Assembly: GCF_051401765.1 (NCBI RefSeq)
Contig: NW_027480438.1
Span: 2,542,001-2,606,000 of the forward strand
Reading direction: 5' to 3'
DNA: 64,000 bases
From: Calliopsis andreniformis
Taxonomy: Eukaryota; Arthropoda; Insecta; Hymenoptera; Andrenidae
Every line of letters begins with the position of its first letter. The first letter of the stretch is position 1. The notes beneath the pieces were generated by a model. The model searched no databases, had not been told where the DNA came from, and worked only from the letters and a program-made list of their open reading frames with translations. Shown piece by piece: positions 12,111 through 24,897 of this stretch. A program made the position numbers and the translations under genes.

Positions 12111-15100
12111 ACCTCAATCTTCAATCCTCAATACTCAATCCTCAATCCTCAATACTCAACCATCAATACTCAATTCTCAATACTCAATAGAATATCCTGA
12201 ATTCTCAGTATTCAATACTCAAACCTCAATCATAAACCCTCAGCCCTCATCCTCCATCCTCAATCCTCAACCCTCAATCCTCAATCTTCAATCCTCAATA
12301 CTCAATCTTCAATCTTCAATCTTCAATCCTCAATCCTCAATCCTCAATCCTCAATCCTCAGTCATCAATCCTCAATCTTCAATACTCAATCGTAAATCCG
12401 CAGTCCTCAATCCTCAATCCTCAATCCTCGTTCCTCAAACATCAATCCTCAACACTCAGCCATCATCCTCAATCCCCAATCCTCGTTCCTTAATCCTCAA
12501 TACTCAATCCTCAATCCTCAATAGTCAATCTCCAATCCTAGATGCTCAATCCCCAATCCTCAATCCTTAATCCTCAATCTTCAATCCTCAATCCTCAATT
12601 CTGAATCCTCAATACTCAATCCTCAATCCTCAATCCTCAATCCCCAATCCTCAATCTTCAATCCTCAATCCTCAATCCTCAAGTCTCAATCCTCAATCCT
12701 CAATCTTCAATCCTGAATACTCAATCTTCAATCCTCAATACTCAATCTTCAATACTCAACTCTCAATCCACAATCCACAATCCTCAATCCTCAATCATCA
12801 ACCTTCAATCCTCAATACTCAATCCTCAATCCTCAATCCTCAATCCTCAATCCTCAATCATCAGTCATGAATACTCAATCTTCATAACTCAATCTTCAAT
12901 ACTCAATCCTCAATCCTCAATCCTCAATCCTCAATCCTCATTCTTCAAACATCAATCCTCAACCCTCAGTCCTCATCCTCAATTCTCAATTCTCAATCCT
13001 CAATCCTCGTTCCTCAATCCTAGATACTCAATCGTCAATCCCCAGTCCTCAATTCTCAATCCTCAATCCTCGTTCCTCAAACCTCAATCCTCAACGCTCA
13101 GTCCTCATCCTCAATTCTCAATCCTCAATCCTCAAACCTCACTCTTCAATCCTCAATACTCAACCCTCAGTCCTCAATACTCAACCATCAATCCTCAACT
13201 CTCAATACTCAATAGAATATCCTGAATTCTCAGTAGTCAATACTCAAACCTCAGTCCTAAACCCTCAGCCCTCATCCTCCATGCTCAATCCTCAATCCTC
13301 AAACCTCAATTTCAATCCTCAATACTCAATCTTCGATTCTCAATTCTCAATCCTCAATCCTCAATCCCCAATCCTCAATCTTCAATCCTTAATCCTCAAT
13401 CCTCAATCCTCAATCCTCAATCCTCAATCATCAATTCTCAATCTTCAATCCTCAATCCTCAATCCTCAATCCTCAATCCTCAATCCTCAATCCTCAATCA
13501 TCAGTCATGAATACTCAATCTTCATAACTCAATCTTCAATACTCAATCCTCAATCCTCAATCCTCAATCCTCAATCCTCATTCTTCAAACATCAATCCTC
13601 AACCCTCAGTCCTCATCCTCAATTCTCAATTCTCAATCCTCAATCCTCAATCCTCAATCTTCAATGCTGAATAATCAATCTCCAATCCTAGATCCTCAAT
13701 CCCCAATCCTCAATCCTTAATCCTCAATCTTCAAACCTCAATACACAGTCCTCAATCCTCAATACTCGATACTCAATCGTCAATCTTCAATCCTCAATAC
13801 TCAATTCTCAATCCTCAATCCTCAGTCCTCAGTCCTCAAACCTCAATCCTCAACACTCAGCCATCATCCTCAATCCTCAATCCTCAATCCTCAATCCTCA
13901 ATCCTCAGTCCTCAATTCTCAATCCTCAAACCTCGTTCCTCAAACCTCAATCCTCAACCCTCAGTCCTCATCCTCAATTCTCAATCCTCAATCCTCAACC
14001 TCAATCTTCAATCCTCAATACTCAATACTCAATCCTCAATCCTCAATACGCAACCATCAATCCTCAATTCTCAATACCCAATAGAGTATCCTGAATTCTC
14101 AGTATTCAATACTCAAACCTCAATCCTCGACCCTCAGCCCTCATCCTCCATCCTCAATCCTCAATCCTCAAACCTCAATCTTCAATCCTCAATACTCAAT
14201 CTTCGATTCTCAATTCTCAATCCTCAATCCTCAATCCCCAATCCTCAATTTTCAACTCTCAATACTCAATACTCAATCCTCAATCCTCAGCACGCAACCA
14301 TCAATACTCAATTCTCAATACTCAACAGAATATCCTGAATTCTCAGTATTCAATACTCAAACCTCAATCCTCAACACTCAGCCCTCATCCTCCATCCTCA
14401 ATCCTCAATCCTCAAACCTCTATCTTCAATCCTCAATACTCAATCTTCGATTCTCAATTCTCAATGCTCAATCCTCAATCCCCAATCCTCAATCTTCAAT
14501 CCTCAATCCTCAATCCTCAATCCTCAATCCTCAATCCTCAATCCTCAATCATCAATTCTCAATCTTCAATCCTCAATCGTCAATCCTCAATCCTCAATCC
14601 TCAATCATCAGTCATGAATACTCAATCTTCATAACTCAATCCTCAATACTCAATCCTCAATCCTCAATCCTCAATCCTCAATCCTCAATCCTCATTCTTC
14701 AAACCTCAATCCTCAACCCTCAGTCCTCATCCTCAATTCTCAATTCTCAATCCTCAATCCTCAATCCTCAATCTTCAATCCTGAATAATCAATCTCCAAT
14801 CCTAGATACTCAATCCCCAATCCTCAATCCTTAATCCTCAATCTTCAATCCTCAATCCCCAGTCCCCAATCTTCAATCCTCAATGCTCAATCCTCAATCC
14901 TCAATCCTCAAACCTCAATCCTCAATCCTCAATCCTCAATCCACAATCATCAATACTCAATCTTCAATCCTCAGTCCTCAATCCTCAATCCTCAATCCTC
15001 AATCATCAGTCATGAATACTCAATCTTCATAAATCAATCCTCAATCCTCAATCCTCAATCCTCAATCCTCAATCCTCAAACCTCAATCCTCATTCTTCAA

Positions 15101-15783
15101 ACCTCAATCCTCAACCCTCAGTCCTCATTCTCAATTCTCAATTCTCAATCCTCAATCCTCAATCCTCAACCCTCAGTCCTCAATCATCAGTCATGAATAC
15201 TCAATCTTCATAACTGAATCCTCAATCCTCAATCCTCAATACTCAATAGAATATCCTGAATTCTCAGTGTTCAATACTCAAACCTCAATCCTCAACCCTC
15301 AGCCCTCATCCTCCATCCTCAATCCTCAATCCTCCAACCTCAATCTTCAATCCTCAATACTCAATCTTCGATTCTCAATTCTCAATCCTCAATCCTCAAT
15401 CCCCAATCCTCAATCTTCAATCCTCAATACTCAATCCTCAATCCTCAATCCTCAATCCTCAATCCTCAATCATCAATTCTCAATCTTCAATCCTCAATCC
15501 TCAATCCTCAATCCTCAATCCTCAATCATCAGTCATGAATACTCAACCTTCATTCCTCAATCCTCAATCCTCAATCCTCTATACTCAATCCTCAATCCTC
15601 AATCCTCAATCCTCATTCTTCAAACCTCAATCCTCAACCCTCAGTCCTCATCCTCAATTCTCAATTCTCAATACTCAATCCTCAATCCTAAATCTTCAAT
15701 CCTGAATAATCAATCTCCAATCCTAGATCCTCAATCCCCAATCCTCAATCCTTAATCCTCAATCTTCAAACCTCAATCCCCAG
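12111..15783 (+). repeat. Mosaic of family A modules
   Basis: The heptamer satellite continues with A marks at 12,189, 13,214, 14,083 (variant AGAGTATCC), 14,327 (CAACAGAATATCC) and 15,248. The 13,396-14,476 part is a copy of 9,920-11,000. The rest is a patchwork of ordered variant heptamers shared with many other places. No gene or unique sequence is present. Confidence 0.85.
13396..14476 (+). repeat. Second copy of the 1.08-kb segment
   Basis: Partner of 9,920-11,000. A substitution changes the A mark at 14,083 from AGAATATCC to AGAGTATCC. The 244-bp interval to the next mark at 14,327 is kept. Confidence 0.8.
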
Positions 15784-16927
15784 TCCTCAATCTTCAATCC
15801 TCAATCCTCAATCCTCAATCCTCAATCCTCAAACCTCAATCCTCAATCCTCAATCATCAATTCTCATTCTTCAATCCTCAATCCTTAATCCTCAATCCTC
15901 AATCCTCAATCATCAGTCATTGATACTCAATCTTCATAACTCAATCCTCAATACTCAATCCTCATTCCTCAATCCTCAATATTCAATCCTCAATCCTCAT
16001 TCTTCAAACCTCAATCCTCAACCCTCAGTCCTCATCCTCAATTCTCAATTCTCAATCCTCAATCCTCAATCCTCAATCTTCAATCCCGAATAATCAATCT
16101 CCAATCCTAGATACTCAATCCCCAATCCCTAATCCATAATCCTCAATCTTCAATCCTCAATCCCCAGTCCTCAATCTTCAATCCTCAATGCTCAATCCTC
16201 AATCCTCAATCCTCAATCCTCAGTCCTCAATCCTCAATCATCGAACCTCAAACCTCAATACTCAATACGCAATCCTCAGTCCTCAATACGCAACCAACAA
16301 TCCTCAATTCTCAATACTCAATAGAATATCCTGAATTCTCAGTATTCAATACTCAAACCTCAATCCTCAACCCTCAGCCTCATCCTCCATGCTCAATCCT
16401 CAATCCTCAAACCTCAATCTTCAATCCTCAATACTCAATCTTCGATTCTCAGTTCTCAATCCTCAATCCTCAATCCCCAATCCTCAATCTTCAATCCTCA
16501 TTCCTCAATCCTCAATCCTCAATCCTCAATCCTCAATCATCAATACTCAATCTTCAATCCTCAATCCTCAATCCTCAATCCTCAATCCTCAATCCTCAAT
16601 CCTCAGTCATCAGTCATGAATACTCAATCTTCATAACTCAATCCTCAATGCTCAATCCTCAATCCTCAATCCTCAATCCTCAATCCTCATTCTTCAAACC
16701 TCAATCCTCAACCCTCAGTCCTCATCCTCAATTCTCAATTCTCAATCCTCAAACCTCAATCCTCAATCTTCAATCCTCAATCCTCACTACCCAATCTGCA
16801 ATCCTCAGACCTCAACCCTCAACCCTCAATCCTCATTCTTCAATCCTCAATACCCAATCCTCAATCTTCAACCCTCAATCCTCAATCCTCAATTCTCAAT
16901 CCTCAATCCTCAGTCCTCAGTCCTCAA
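15784..16927 (+). repeat. 1,144-bp repeat, first copy
   Basis: This matches 19,236-20,379 at an offset of exactly 3,452. Both breakpoints are single mismatches (G at 15,783 against A at 19,235; A at 16,928 against T at 20,380). Shared features include the A mark at 16,323, CATCGAACC, ATACGCAACCAAC and a doubled 6-bp unit (CAGCCTCATCC). One visible difference is CCATAATCC here and CCTTAATCC in the second copy. Confidence 0.88.
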
Positions 16928-19235
16928 ATCTCAATCCTCAATCCTCAAACCTCAATCCTCAATCCTCAATACTCAATCCTCAATCCTCAATACTCAACCA
17001 TCAATCCTCAATTCTCAATACTCAATAGAATATCCTGAATTCTCAGTATTCAATGCTCAAACCTCAATCCTCAACCCTCAGCCCTCATCCTCCATCCTCA
17101 GTCCTCAATCCTCAAACCTCAATCTTCAATCCTCAATACTCAATCTTCGATTCTCAATCCTCAATACTCAATCCTCAATCCCCAATCCTCAATCTTCAAT
17201 CCTCTATCCTCAATCCTCAATCCTCAATCCTCAATCCTCAATCCTCAACCCTCAATCATCAATTCTCATTCTTCAATCCTCAATCCTCAATCCTCAATCC
17301 TCAATCCTCAATCCTCAATCATTAGTCATGGATACTCAATCTTCATAACTCAATCCTCAATACTCAATCCTCAATCCTCAATCCTCAATACTCAATCCTC
17401 AATCCTCATTCTTCAAACCTCAATCCTCAACCCTCAGTCCTCATCCTCAATTCTCAATTCTCATTCCTCAATCCTCAATCCTCAATCTTCAATCCTGAAT
17501 AATCAATCTCCAATCCTAGATACTCAATCCCCAATTCTCAATCCTTAATCCTCAATCTTCAATCCTCAATCCCCAGTCCTCAATCTTCAATCCTCAATGC
17601 TCAATCCTCAATCCTCAATCCTCAATCCTCAGTCCTCAATCCTCAATCATCGAACCTCATACCTCAATACTCAATACTCAATCCTCAGTCCTCAATACGC
17701 AACCAACAATCCTCAATTCTCAATACTCAATAGAATATCCTGAATTCTCAGTATTCAATACTCAAACCTCAATCCTCAACCCTCAGCCCTCATCCTCCAT
17801 CCTCAATCCTCGTTCCTGAATCCTCAATACACAATCCTCAATCCTCAATAGTCAATCTCCAATCCTAGATCCTCAATCACCAATCCTCAATCCTTAATCC
17901 TCAATCTTCAATCCTCAATCCTCAATTCTCAATACTCAATACTCAATCTTCGATTCTCAATTCTCAATCCTCAATCCTCAATCCCCAATCCTCAATCCTC
18001 AGTCATCAATCCTCAATCTTCAATACTCAATCGTTAATCCGCAGTCCTCAATCCTCAATCCTCAATCCTCGTTCCTCAAACATCAATCCTCAACCCTCAG
18101 CCATCATCCTCAATCCTCAATACTCGTTCCTCAATCCTCAATACTCAATCCTCAATCCTCAATAGTCAATCTCCAATCCTAGATCCTCAATCCCCAATCC
18201 TCAATCCTTCATCCTCAATCTTCAATCCTCAATCCTCAATTCTCAATCCTCAATACTCAACCCTCAATCCTCAATACTCAACCATCAATCCGCAACTCTC
18301 AATACTCAATAGAATATCCTGAATTCTCAGTATTCAATACTCAAACCTCAATCCTCAACACTCAGCCCTCATCCTCCATGCTCAATCCTCAATCCTCAAA
18401 CCTCAATCTTCAATCCTCAATCCTCAATCCTCAATCCTCAATCCTCAATCCTCAATCATCAGTCATGAATACTCAATCTTCATAACTCAATCCTCAATGC
18501 TCAATCCTCAATCCTCAATCCTCAATCCTCAATCCTCATTCTTCAAACCTCAATCCTCAACCCTCAGTCCTCATCCTCAATTCTCAATTCTCAATCCTCA
18601 ATCCTCAATCCTCAATCTTCAATCCTCAATCCTCACTACCCAATCTGCAATCCTCAGTCCTCAACCCTCAACCCTCAATCCTCATTCTTCAATCCTCAAT
18701 ACCCAATCCTCAATCTTCAACCCTCAATCCTCAATCCTCAATTCTCAATCCTCAATCCTCAGTCCTCAGTCCTCAAACCTCAATCCTCAACACACAGCCA
18801 TCATCCTCAATCCTCAATCCTCAATCCTCAATCCTCAATCCTCAGTCATCAATCCTCAATACTCAATAATCAATACTCAAACCTCAATCCTCAATCCTCA
18901 GTCCTCGATTCTCAATCCTCAATCCTCGTTCCTCAAACCTCAATCCTCAACCCTCAGTCCTCATCCTCAATTCTCAATCCTCAATCCTCAAACCTCAATC
19001 TTCAATCCTCAATACTCAATACTAAATCCTCAATCCTCAATACGCAACCATCAAACCTCAATTCTCAATACTCAATAGAATATCCTGAATTCTCAGTATT
19101 CAATACTCAAACCTCAATCCTCAACCCTCAGCCCTCATCCTCCATCCTCAATCCTCAATCCTCAAACCTCAATCTTCAATCCTCAATACTCAATCTTCGA
19201 TTCTCAATTCTCAATCCTCAATCCTCAATCCCCAA
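16928..19235 (+). repeat. A-module array between the 1.14-kb copies
   Basis: A marks lie at 17,027, 17,732, 18,311 and 19,077. The first two intervals around 17,027 (704 and 705 bp) are typical full A modules of about 100 heptamers. They run from the dyad through CAGCCCTCATCC, TCGATTC, CAGTCATG, CAGTCCTCATCC, CCTAGAT, CATCGAACC and ATACGCAACC, then back to the dyad. Only satellite is present. Confidence 0.85.
17028..17051 (+). repeat. Family A mark: EcoRI-centred imperfect dyad (type site)
   Basis: The mark reads GAATA, four bases, GAATTC, four bases, TATTC. The outer five and central six bases are symmetrical, while the two four-base spacers (TCCT, TCAG) are not. It keeps the 7-bp phase (tcaatag, aatatcc, tgaattc, tcagtat, tcaatac), so it arose from heptamers and was not inserted. 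It starts each A module and recurs about 70 times in the window. Variants are AGAAAATCC (29,082; 42,107; 51,375; 56,344), CGAATATCC (26,092; 39,117; 47,771), TCATGATTC (2,711; 4,687; 8,760), GAAGTC (22,612) and CCGGAATTC (63,726). A protein-binding role is possible but not shown. Confidence 0.85.
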
Positions 19236-20379
19236 TCCTCAATCTTCAATCCTCAATCCTCAATCCTCAATCCTCAATCCTCAAACCTCAATCCTCAATC
19301 CTCAATCATCAATTCTCATTCTTCAATCCTCAATCCTTAATCCTCAATCCTCAATCCTCAATCATCAGTCATTGATACTCAATCTTCATAACTCAATCCT
19401 CAATACTCAATCCTCATTCCTCAATCCTCAATATTCAATCCTCAATCCTCATTCTTCAAACCTCAATCCTCAACCCTCAGTCCTCATCCTCAATTCTCAA
19501 TTCTCAATCCTCAATCCTCAATCCTCAATCTTCAATCCCGAATAATCAATCTCCAATCCTAGATACTCAATCCCCAATCCCTAATCCTTAATCCTCAATC
19601 TTCAATCCTCAATCCCCAGTCCTCAATCTTCAATCCTCAATGCTCAATCCTCAATCCTCAATCCTCAATCCTCAGTCCTCAATCCTCAATCATCGAACCT
19701 CAAACCTCAATACTCAATACGCAATCCTCAGTCCTCAATACGCAACCAACAATCCTCAATTCTCAATACTCAATAGAATATCCTGAATTCTCAGTATTCA
19801 ATACTCAAACCTCAATCCTCAACCCTCAGCCTCATCCTCCATGCTCAATCCTCAATCCTCAAACCTCAATCTTCAATCCTCAATACTCAATCTTCGATTC
19901 TCAGTTCTCAATCCTCAATCCTCAGTCCCCAATCCTCAATCTTCAATCCTCATTCCTCAATCCTCAATCCTCAATCCTCAATCCTCAATCATCAATACTC
20001 AATCTTCAATCCTCAATCCTCAATCCTCAATCCTCAATCCTCAATCCTCAATCCTCAGTCATCAGTCATGAATACTCAATCTTCATAACTCAATCCTCAA
20101 TGCTCAATCCTCAATCCTCAATCCTCAATCCTCAATCCTCATTCTTCAAACCTCAATCCTCAGCCCTCAGTCCTCATCCTCAATTCTCAATTCTCAATCC
20201 TCAAACCTCAATCCTCAATCTTCAATCCTCAATCCTCACTACCCAATCTGCAATCCTCAGACCTCAACCCTCAACCCTCAATCCTCATTCTTCAATCCTC
20301 AATACCCAATCCTCAATCTTCAACCCTCAATCCTCAATCCTCAATTCTCAATCCTCAATCCTCAGTCCTCAGTCCTCAA
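19236..20379 (+). repeat. 1,144-bp repeat, second copy
   Basis: Partner of 15,784-16,927. The A mark is at 19,775. It differs by a few substitutions, including CTCAGTCCCC near 19,921 where the first copy has CTCAATCCCC. Confidence 0.88.
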
Positions 20380-22159
20380 TTCTCAATCCTCAATCCTCGT
20401 TCCTCAAACCTCAATCCTCAACCCTCAGTCCTCATCCTCAATTCTCAATCCTCAATCCTCAAACCTCAATCCTCAATCCTCAATACTCAATCCTCAATCC
20501 TCAATACTCAACCATCAATCCTCAATTCTCAATACTCAATAGAATATCCTGAATTCTCAGTATTCAATACTCAAACCTCAATCATAAACCCTCAGCCCTC
20601 ATACTCCATCCTCAATCCTCAATCCTCAATCCTCAATCTTCAATCCTCAATACTCAATCTTCAATCTTCAATCTTCAATCTTCAATCCTCAATCCTCAAT
20701 CCTCAATCCTCAGTCATCAATCCTCAATCTTCAATACTCAATCGTCAATCCGCAGTCCTCAATCCTCAATCCTCAATCCTCGTTCCTCAAACATCAATCC
20801 TCAACCCTCAGCCATCATCCTCAATCCTCAATCCTCATTCCTTAATCCTCAATACTCAATCCTCAATCCTCAATAGTCAATCTCCAATCCTAGATCCTCA
20901 ATCCCCAATCCTCAATCCTTAATCCTCAATCTTCAATCCTCAATCCTCAATACTCAATCCTCAATGCTCAATCCTCAATCTTCAATCCTCAATCCCCAAT
21001 CCTCAATCTTCAATCCTCAATCCTCAATCCTCAAGCCTCAATCCTCAATCCTCAATCTTCAATCCTGAATACTCAATCTTCAATCCTCAATACTCAATCT
21101 TCAATCCTCAACCATCAATCCACAATCCACAATCCACAATCCTCAATCCTCAATCATCAACCTTCAATCCTCAATACTCAATCTTCAATCCTCAATACCC
21201 AATCCTCAATACTCAATCCTCAATCCTCAGTCATCAATCCTCAATCCTCAATACTCAATCGTCAATCCTCAGTCCTCAATTCTCAATCCTCAATCCTCGT
21301 TCCTCAATCCTAGATACTCAATCGTCAATCCCCAGTCCTCAATTCTCAATCCTCCATCCTCGTTCCTCAAACCTCAATCCTCAACGCTCAGTCCTCATCC
21401 TCAATTCTCAATCCTCAATCCTCCAACCTCACTCTTCAATCCTCAATACTCAACCCTCAGTCCTCAATACTCAACCATCAATCCTCAACTCTCAATACTC
21501 AATAGAATATCCTGAATTCTCAGTATTCAATACTCAAACCTCAGTCCTCAACCCTCAGCCCTCATCCTCCATGCTCAATCCTCAATCCTCAAACCTCAAT
21601 CTTCAATCCTCAATACTCAATCTTCGATTCTCAATTCTCAATCCTCAATCCTCAATCCCCAATCCTCAATCTTCAATCCTCAATCCTCAATCCTCAATCC
21701 TCAATCCTCAATCCTCAATCGTCAATACTCAATCTTCAATCCTCAATCCTCAATCCTCAATCCTCAATCCTCAATCCTCAATCATCAGTCATGAATACTC
21801 AATCTTCATAACTCAATCTTCAATCCTCAATCCTCAATCCTCAATCCTCAATCCTCAATCCTCAATCCTCATTCTTCAAACCTCAATCCTCAACCCTCAG
21901 TCCTCATCCTCAATTCTCAATTCTCAATCCTCAATCCTCAATCCTCAATTTTCAATCGTGAATAATCAATCTCCAATCCTAGATCCTCAATCCCCAATCC
22001 TCAATCCTTAATCCTCAACCTTCAAACCTCAATACACAGTCCTCAATCCTCAATACTCAATACTCAATCGTCAATCTTCAATCCTCAATACTCAATTCTC
22101 AATCCTCAATCCTGAGTCCTCAAACCTCAATCCTCAACACTCAGCCATCATCCTCAATC
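20380..22159 (+). repeat. A-module mosaic before the large duplication
   Basis: A marks lie at 20,541 and 21,504. The segment near 21,240-21,500 resembles 13,000-13,210 and 27,750-28,000, with two GTCAATC and CTCGTTCC groups before the dyad. It ends where the 13-kb block starts. Satellite only. Confidence 0.85.
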
Positions 22160-24005
22160 CTCAATCCTCAATCCTCAATCCTCAATCCTCAGTCCTCAAT
22201 TCTCAATCCTCAATCCTCGTTCCTCAAACCTCAATCCTCAACCCTCAGTCCTCATCCTCAATTCTCAATCCTCAATCCTCAAACCTCAATCTTCAATCCT
22301 CAATACACAATACTCAATCCTCAATCCTCAATACGCAACCATCAATCCTCAATTCTCAATACTCAATAGAATATCCTGAATTCTCAGTATTCAATACTCA
22401 AACCTCAATCCTCGACACACAGCCCTCATCCTCCATCCTCAATCCTCAATCCTCAAACCTCAATCTTCAATCCTCAATACTCAATCTTCGATTCTCAATT
22501 CTCAATCCTCAATCCTCAATCCCCAATCCTCAATCTTCAACTCTCAATACTCAATACTCAATCCTCAATCCTCAATACGCAACCATCAATCCTCAATTCT
22601 CAATACTCAATAGAATATCCTGAAGTCTCAGTATTCAATACTCAAACCTCAATCCTCAACCCTCAGCCCTCATCCTCCATCCTCAATCCTCAATCCTCAA
22701 ACCTCTATCTTCAATCCTCAATACTCAATCTTCGGTTCTCAATTCTCAATGCTCAATCCTCAATCCCCAATCCTCAATCTTCAATCCTCAATCCTCAATC
22801 CTCAATCCTCAATCCTCAATAGAATATCCTGAATTCTCAGTATTCAATACTCAAACCTCAATCCTCAACCCTCAGCCCTCATCCTCCATCCTCAATCCTC
22901 AATCCTCAAACCTCAATCTTCAATCCTCAATACTCAATCTTCGATTCTCAATTCTCAGTCCTCAATTCTCAATCCTCAATCCTCGTTCCTCAAACCTCAA
23001 TCCTCAACCCTCAGTCCTCATCCTCAATTCTCAATCCTCAATCCTCAAACCTCAATCTTCAACCCTCAATACTCAATACTCATGACTCAATCCTCAATAC
23101 GCAACCATCAATCCTCAATTCTCAATACTCAATAGAATATCCTGAATTCTCAGTATTCAATACTCAAACCTCAATCCTCAACCCTCAGCCCTCATCCTCC
23201 ATCCTCAATCCTCAATCCTCAAAACTCAATCTTCAATCCTCGCTACTCAATCTTCGATTCTGAATTCTCAATCCTCAATCCTCAATCCCCAATCCTCAAT
23301 CTTCAACCCTCAATACTCAATACTCAATCCTCAATCCTCAATACGCAACCATCAATCCTCAATTCTCAATACTCAATAGAATATCCTGAATTCTCAGTAT
23401 TCAATGCTCAAACCTCAATCCTCAACCCTCAGCCCTCATCCTCCATCCTCAATCCTCAATCCTCAAACCTCAATCTACAATCCTCAATACTCAATCTTCG
23501 ATTCTCAATACTCAATCCTCAATCCTCAATCCCCAATCTTCAATCTTCAGTCCTCAATCCTCAATCCTCAATCCTCAATCCTCAATCCTCAATACTCAAT
23601 CATCAATTCTCATTCTTCAATCCTCAATCCTCAATCCTCAATCCTCAATCCTCAATCCTCAATCATCAGTCATGGATACTCAATCTTCATAACTCAGTCC
23701 TCAATACTCAATCCTCAATCCTCAATCCTCAATACTCAATCCTCAATCCTCATTCTACAAACCTCAATCCTCAACCCTCAGTCCTCATCCTCAATTCCCA
23801 ATCCCCAATCCTCAATCCTTAATCCTCAATCTTCAATCCTCAATCCCCAGTCCTCAATCTTCAATCCTCAATGCTCAATCCTCAATCCTCAATCCTCAAT
23901 CCTCAGTCCTCAATCCTCAATCATCGAACATCAAACCTCAATACTCAATACTCAATCCTCAGTCCTCAATACGCAACCAACAATCCTCAATTCTCAATAC
24001 TCAAT

Positions 24006-24897
24006 AGAATATCCTGAATTCTCAGTATTCAATACTCAAACCTCAATCCTCAACCCTCAGCCCTCATCCTCCATGCTCAATCCTCAATCCTCAAACCTCA
24101 ATCTTCAATCCTCAATACTCAATCTTCGATTCTCAATTCTCAATCCTCAATCCTCAATCCCCAATCCTCAATCTTCAATCCTCAATCCTCAATCCTCAAC
24201 CCTCAATCCTCAATCCTCAATCATCAATACTCAATCTTCAATCCTCAATCCTCAATCCTCAATCCTCAATCCTCAATCCTCAATCATCAGTCATGAATAC
24301 TCAATCTTCATAACTCAATCCTCAATGCTCAATCCTCAATCCTCAATCCTCAATCCTCCATCCTCATTCTTCAAACCTCAATCCTCAACCCTCAGTCCTC
24401 ATCCTCAATTCTCAATTCTCAATCCTCAATCCTCAATCCTCAATCTTCAATCCTCAATCCTCACTACCCAATCTGCAATCCTCAGTCCTCAACCCTCTAC
24501 CCTCAATCCTCATTCTTCAATCCTCAATACCCAATCCTCAATCTTCAACCCTCAATCCTCAATCCTCAATTCTCAATCCTCAATCCTCAGTCCTCAGTCC
24601 TCAAACCTCAATCCTCAACACTCAGCCATCATCCTCAATACTCAATCCTCAATCCTCAATCCTCAATCCTCAGTCATCAATCTTCAATACTCAATACTCA
24701 ATCGTCAATGCTCAATCGTCAATCCTCAGTCCTCAATTCTCAATCCTCAATCCTCGTTCCTCAAACCTCAATCCTCAACCCTCAGTCCTCATCCTCAATT
24801 CTCAATCCTCAATCCTCAAACCTCAATCCTCAATCCTCAATACTCAATCCTCAATCCTCAATACTCAACCATCAATCCTCAATTCTCAATACTCAAT
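24006..24897 (+). repeat. A module showing the 6-bp phase breaks
   Basis: This 892-bp interval between two A marks equals 124 heptamers plus four hexamers. Exactly four TCATCC units are visible, at about 24,063, 24,391, 24,628 and 24,787. Each follows a TCAGCCC, TCAGTCC or TCAGCCA unit. It illustrates the rule that the 7-bp phase breaks only at these units. Confidence 0.82.

Noticed and set aside
17028..17051. Heat-shock element in the dyad mark
   Set aside because: GAA and TTC are adjacent in GAATTC, not separated by two bases as the nGAAnnTTCn consensus needs, so the match is superficial.
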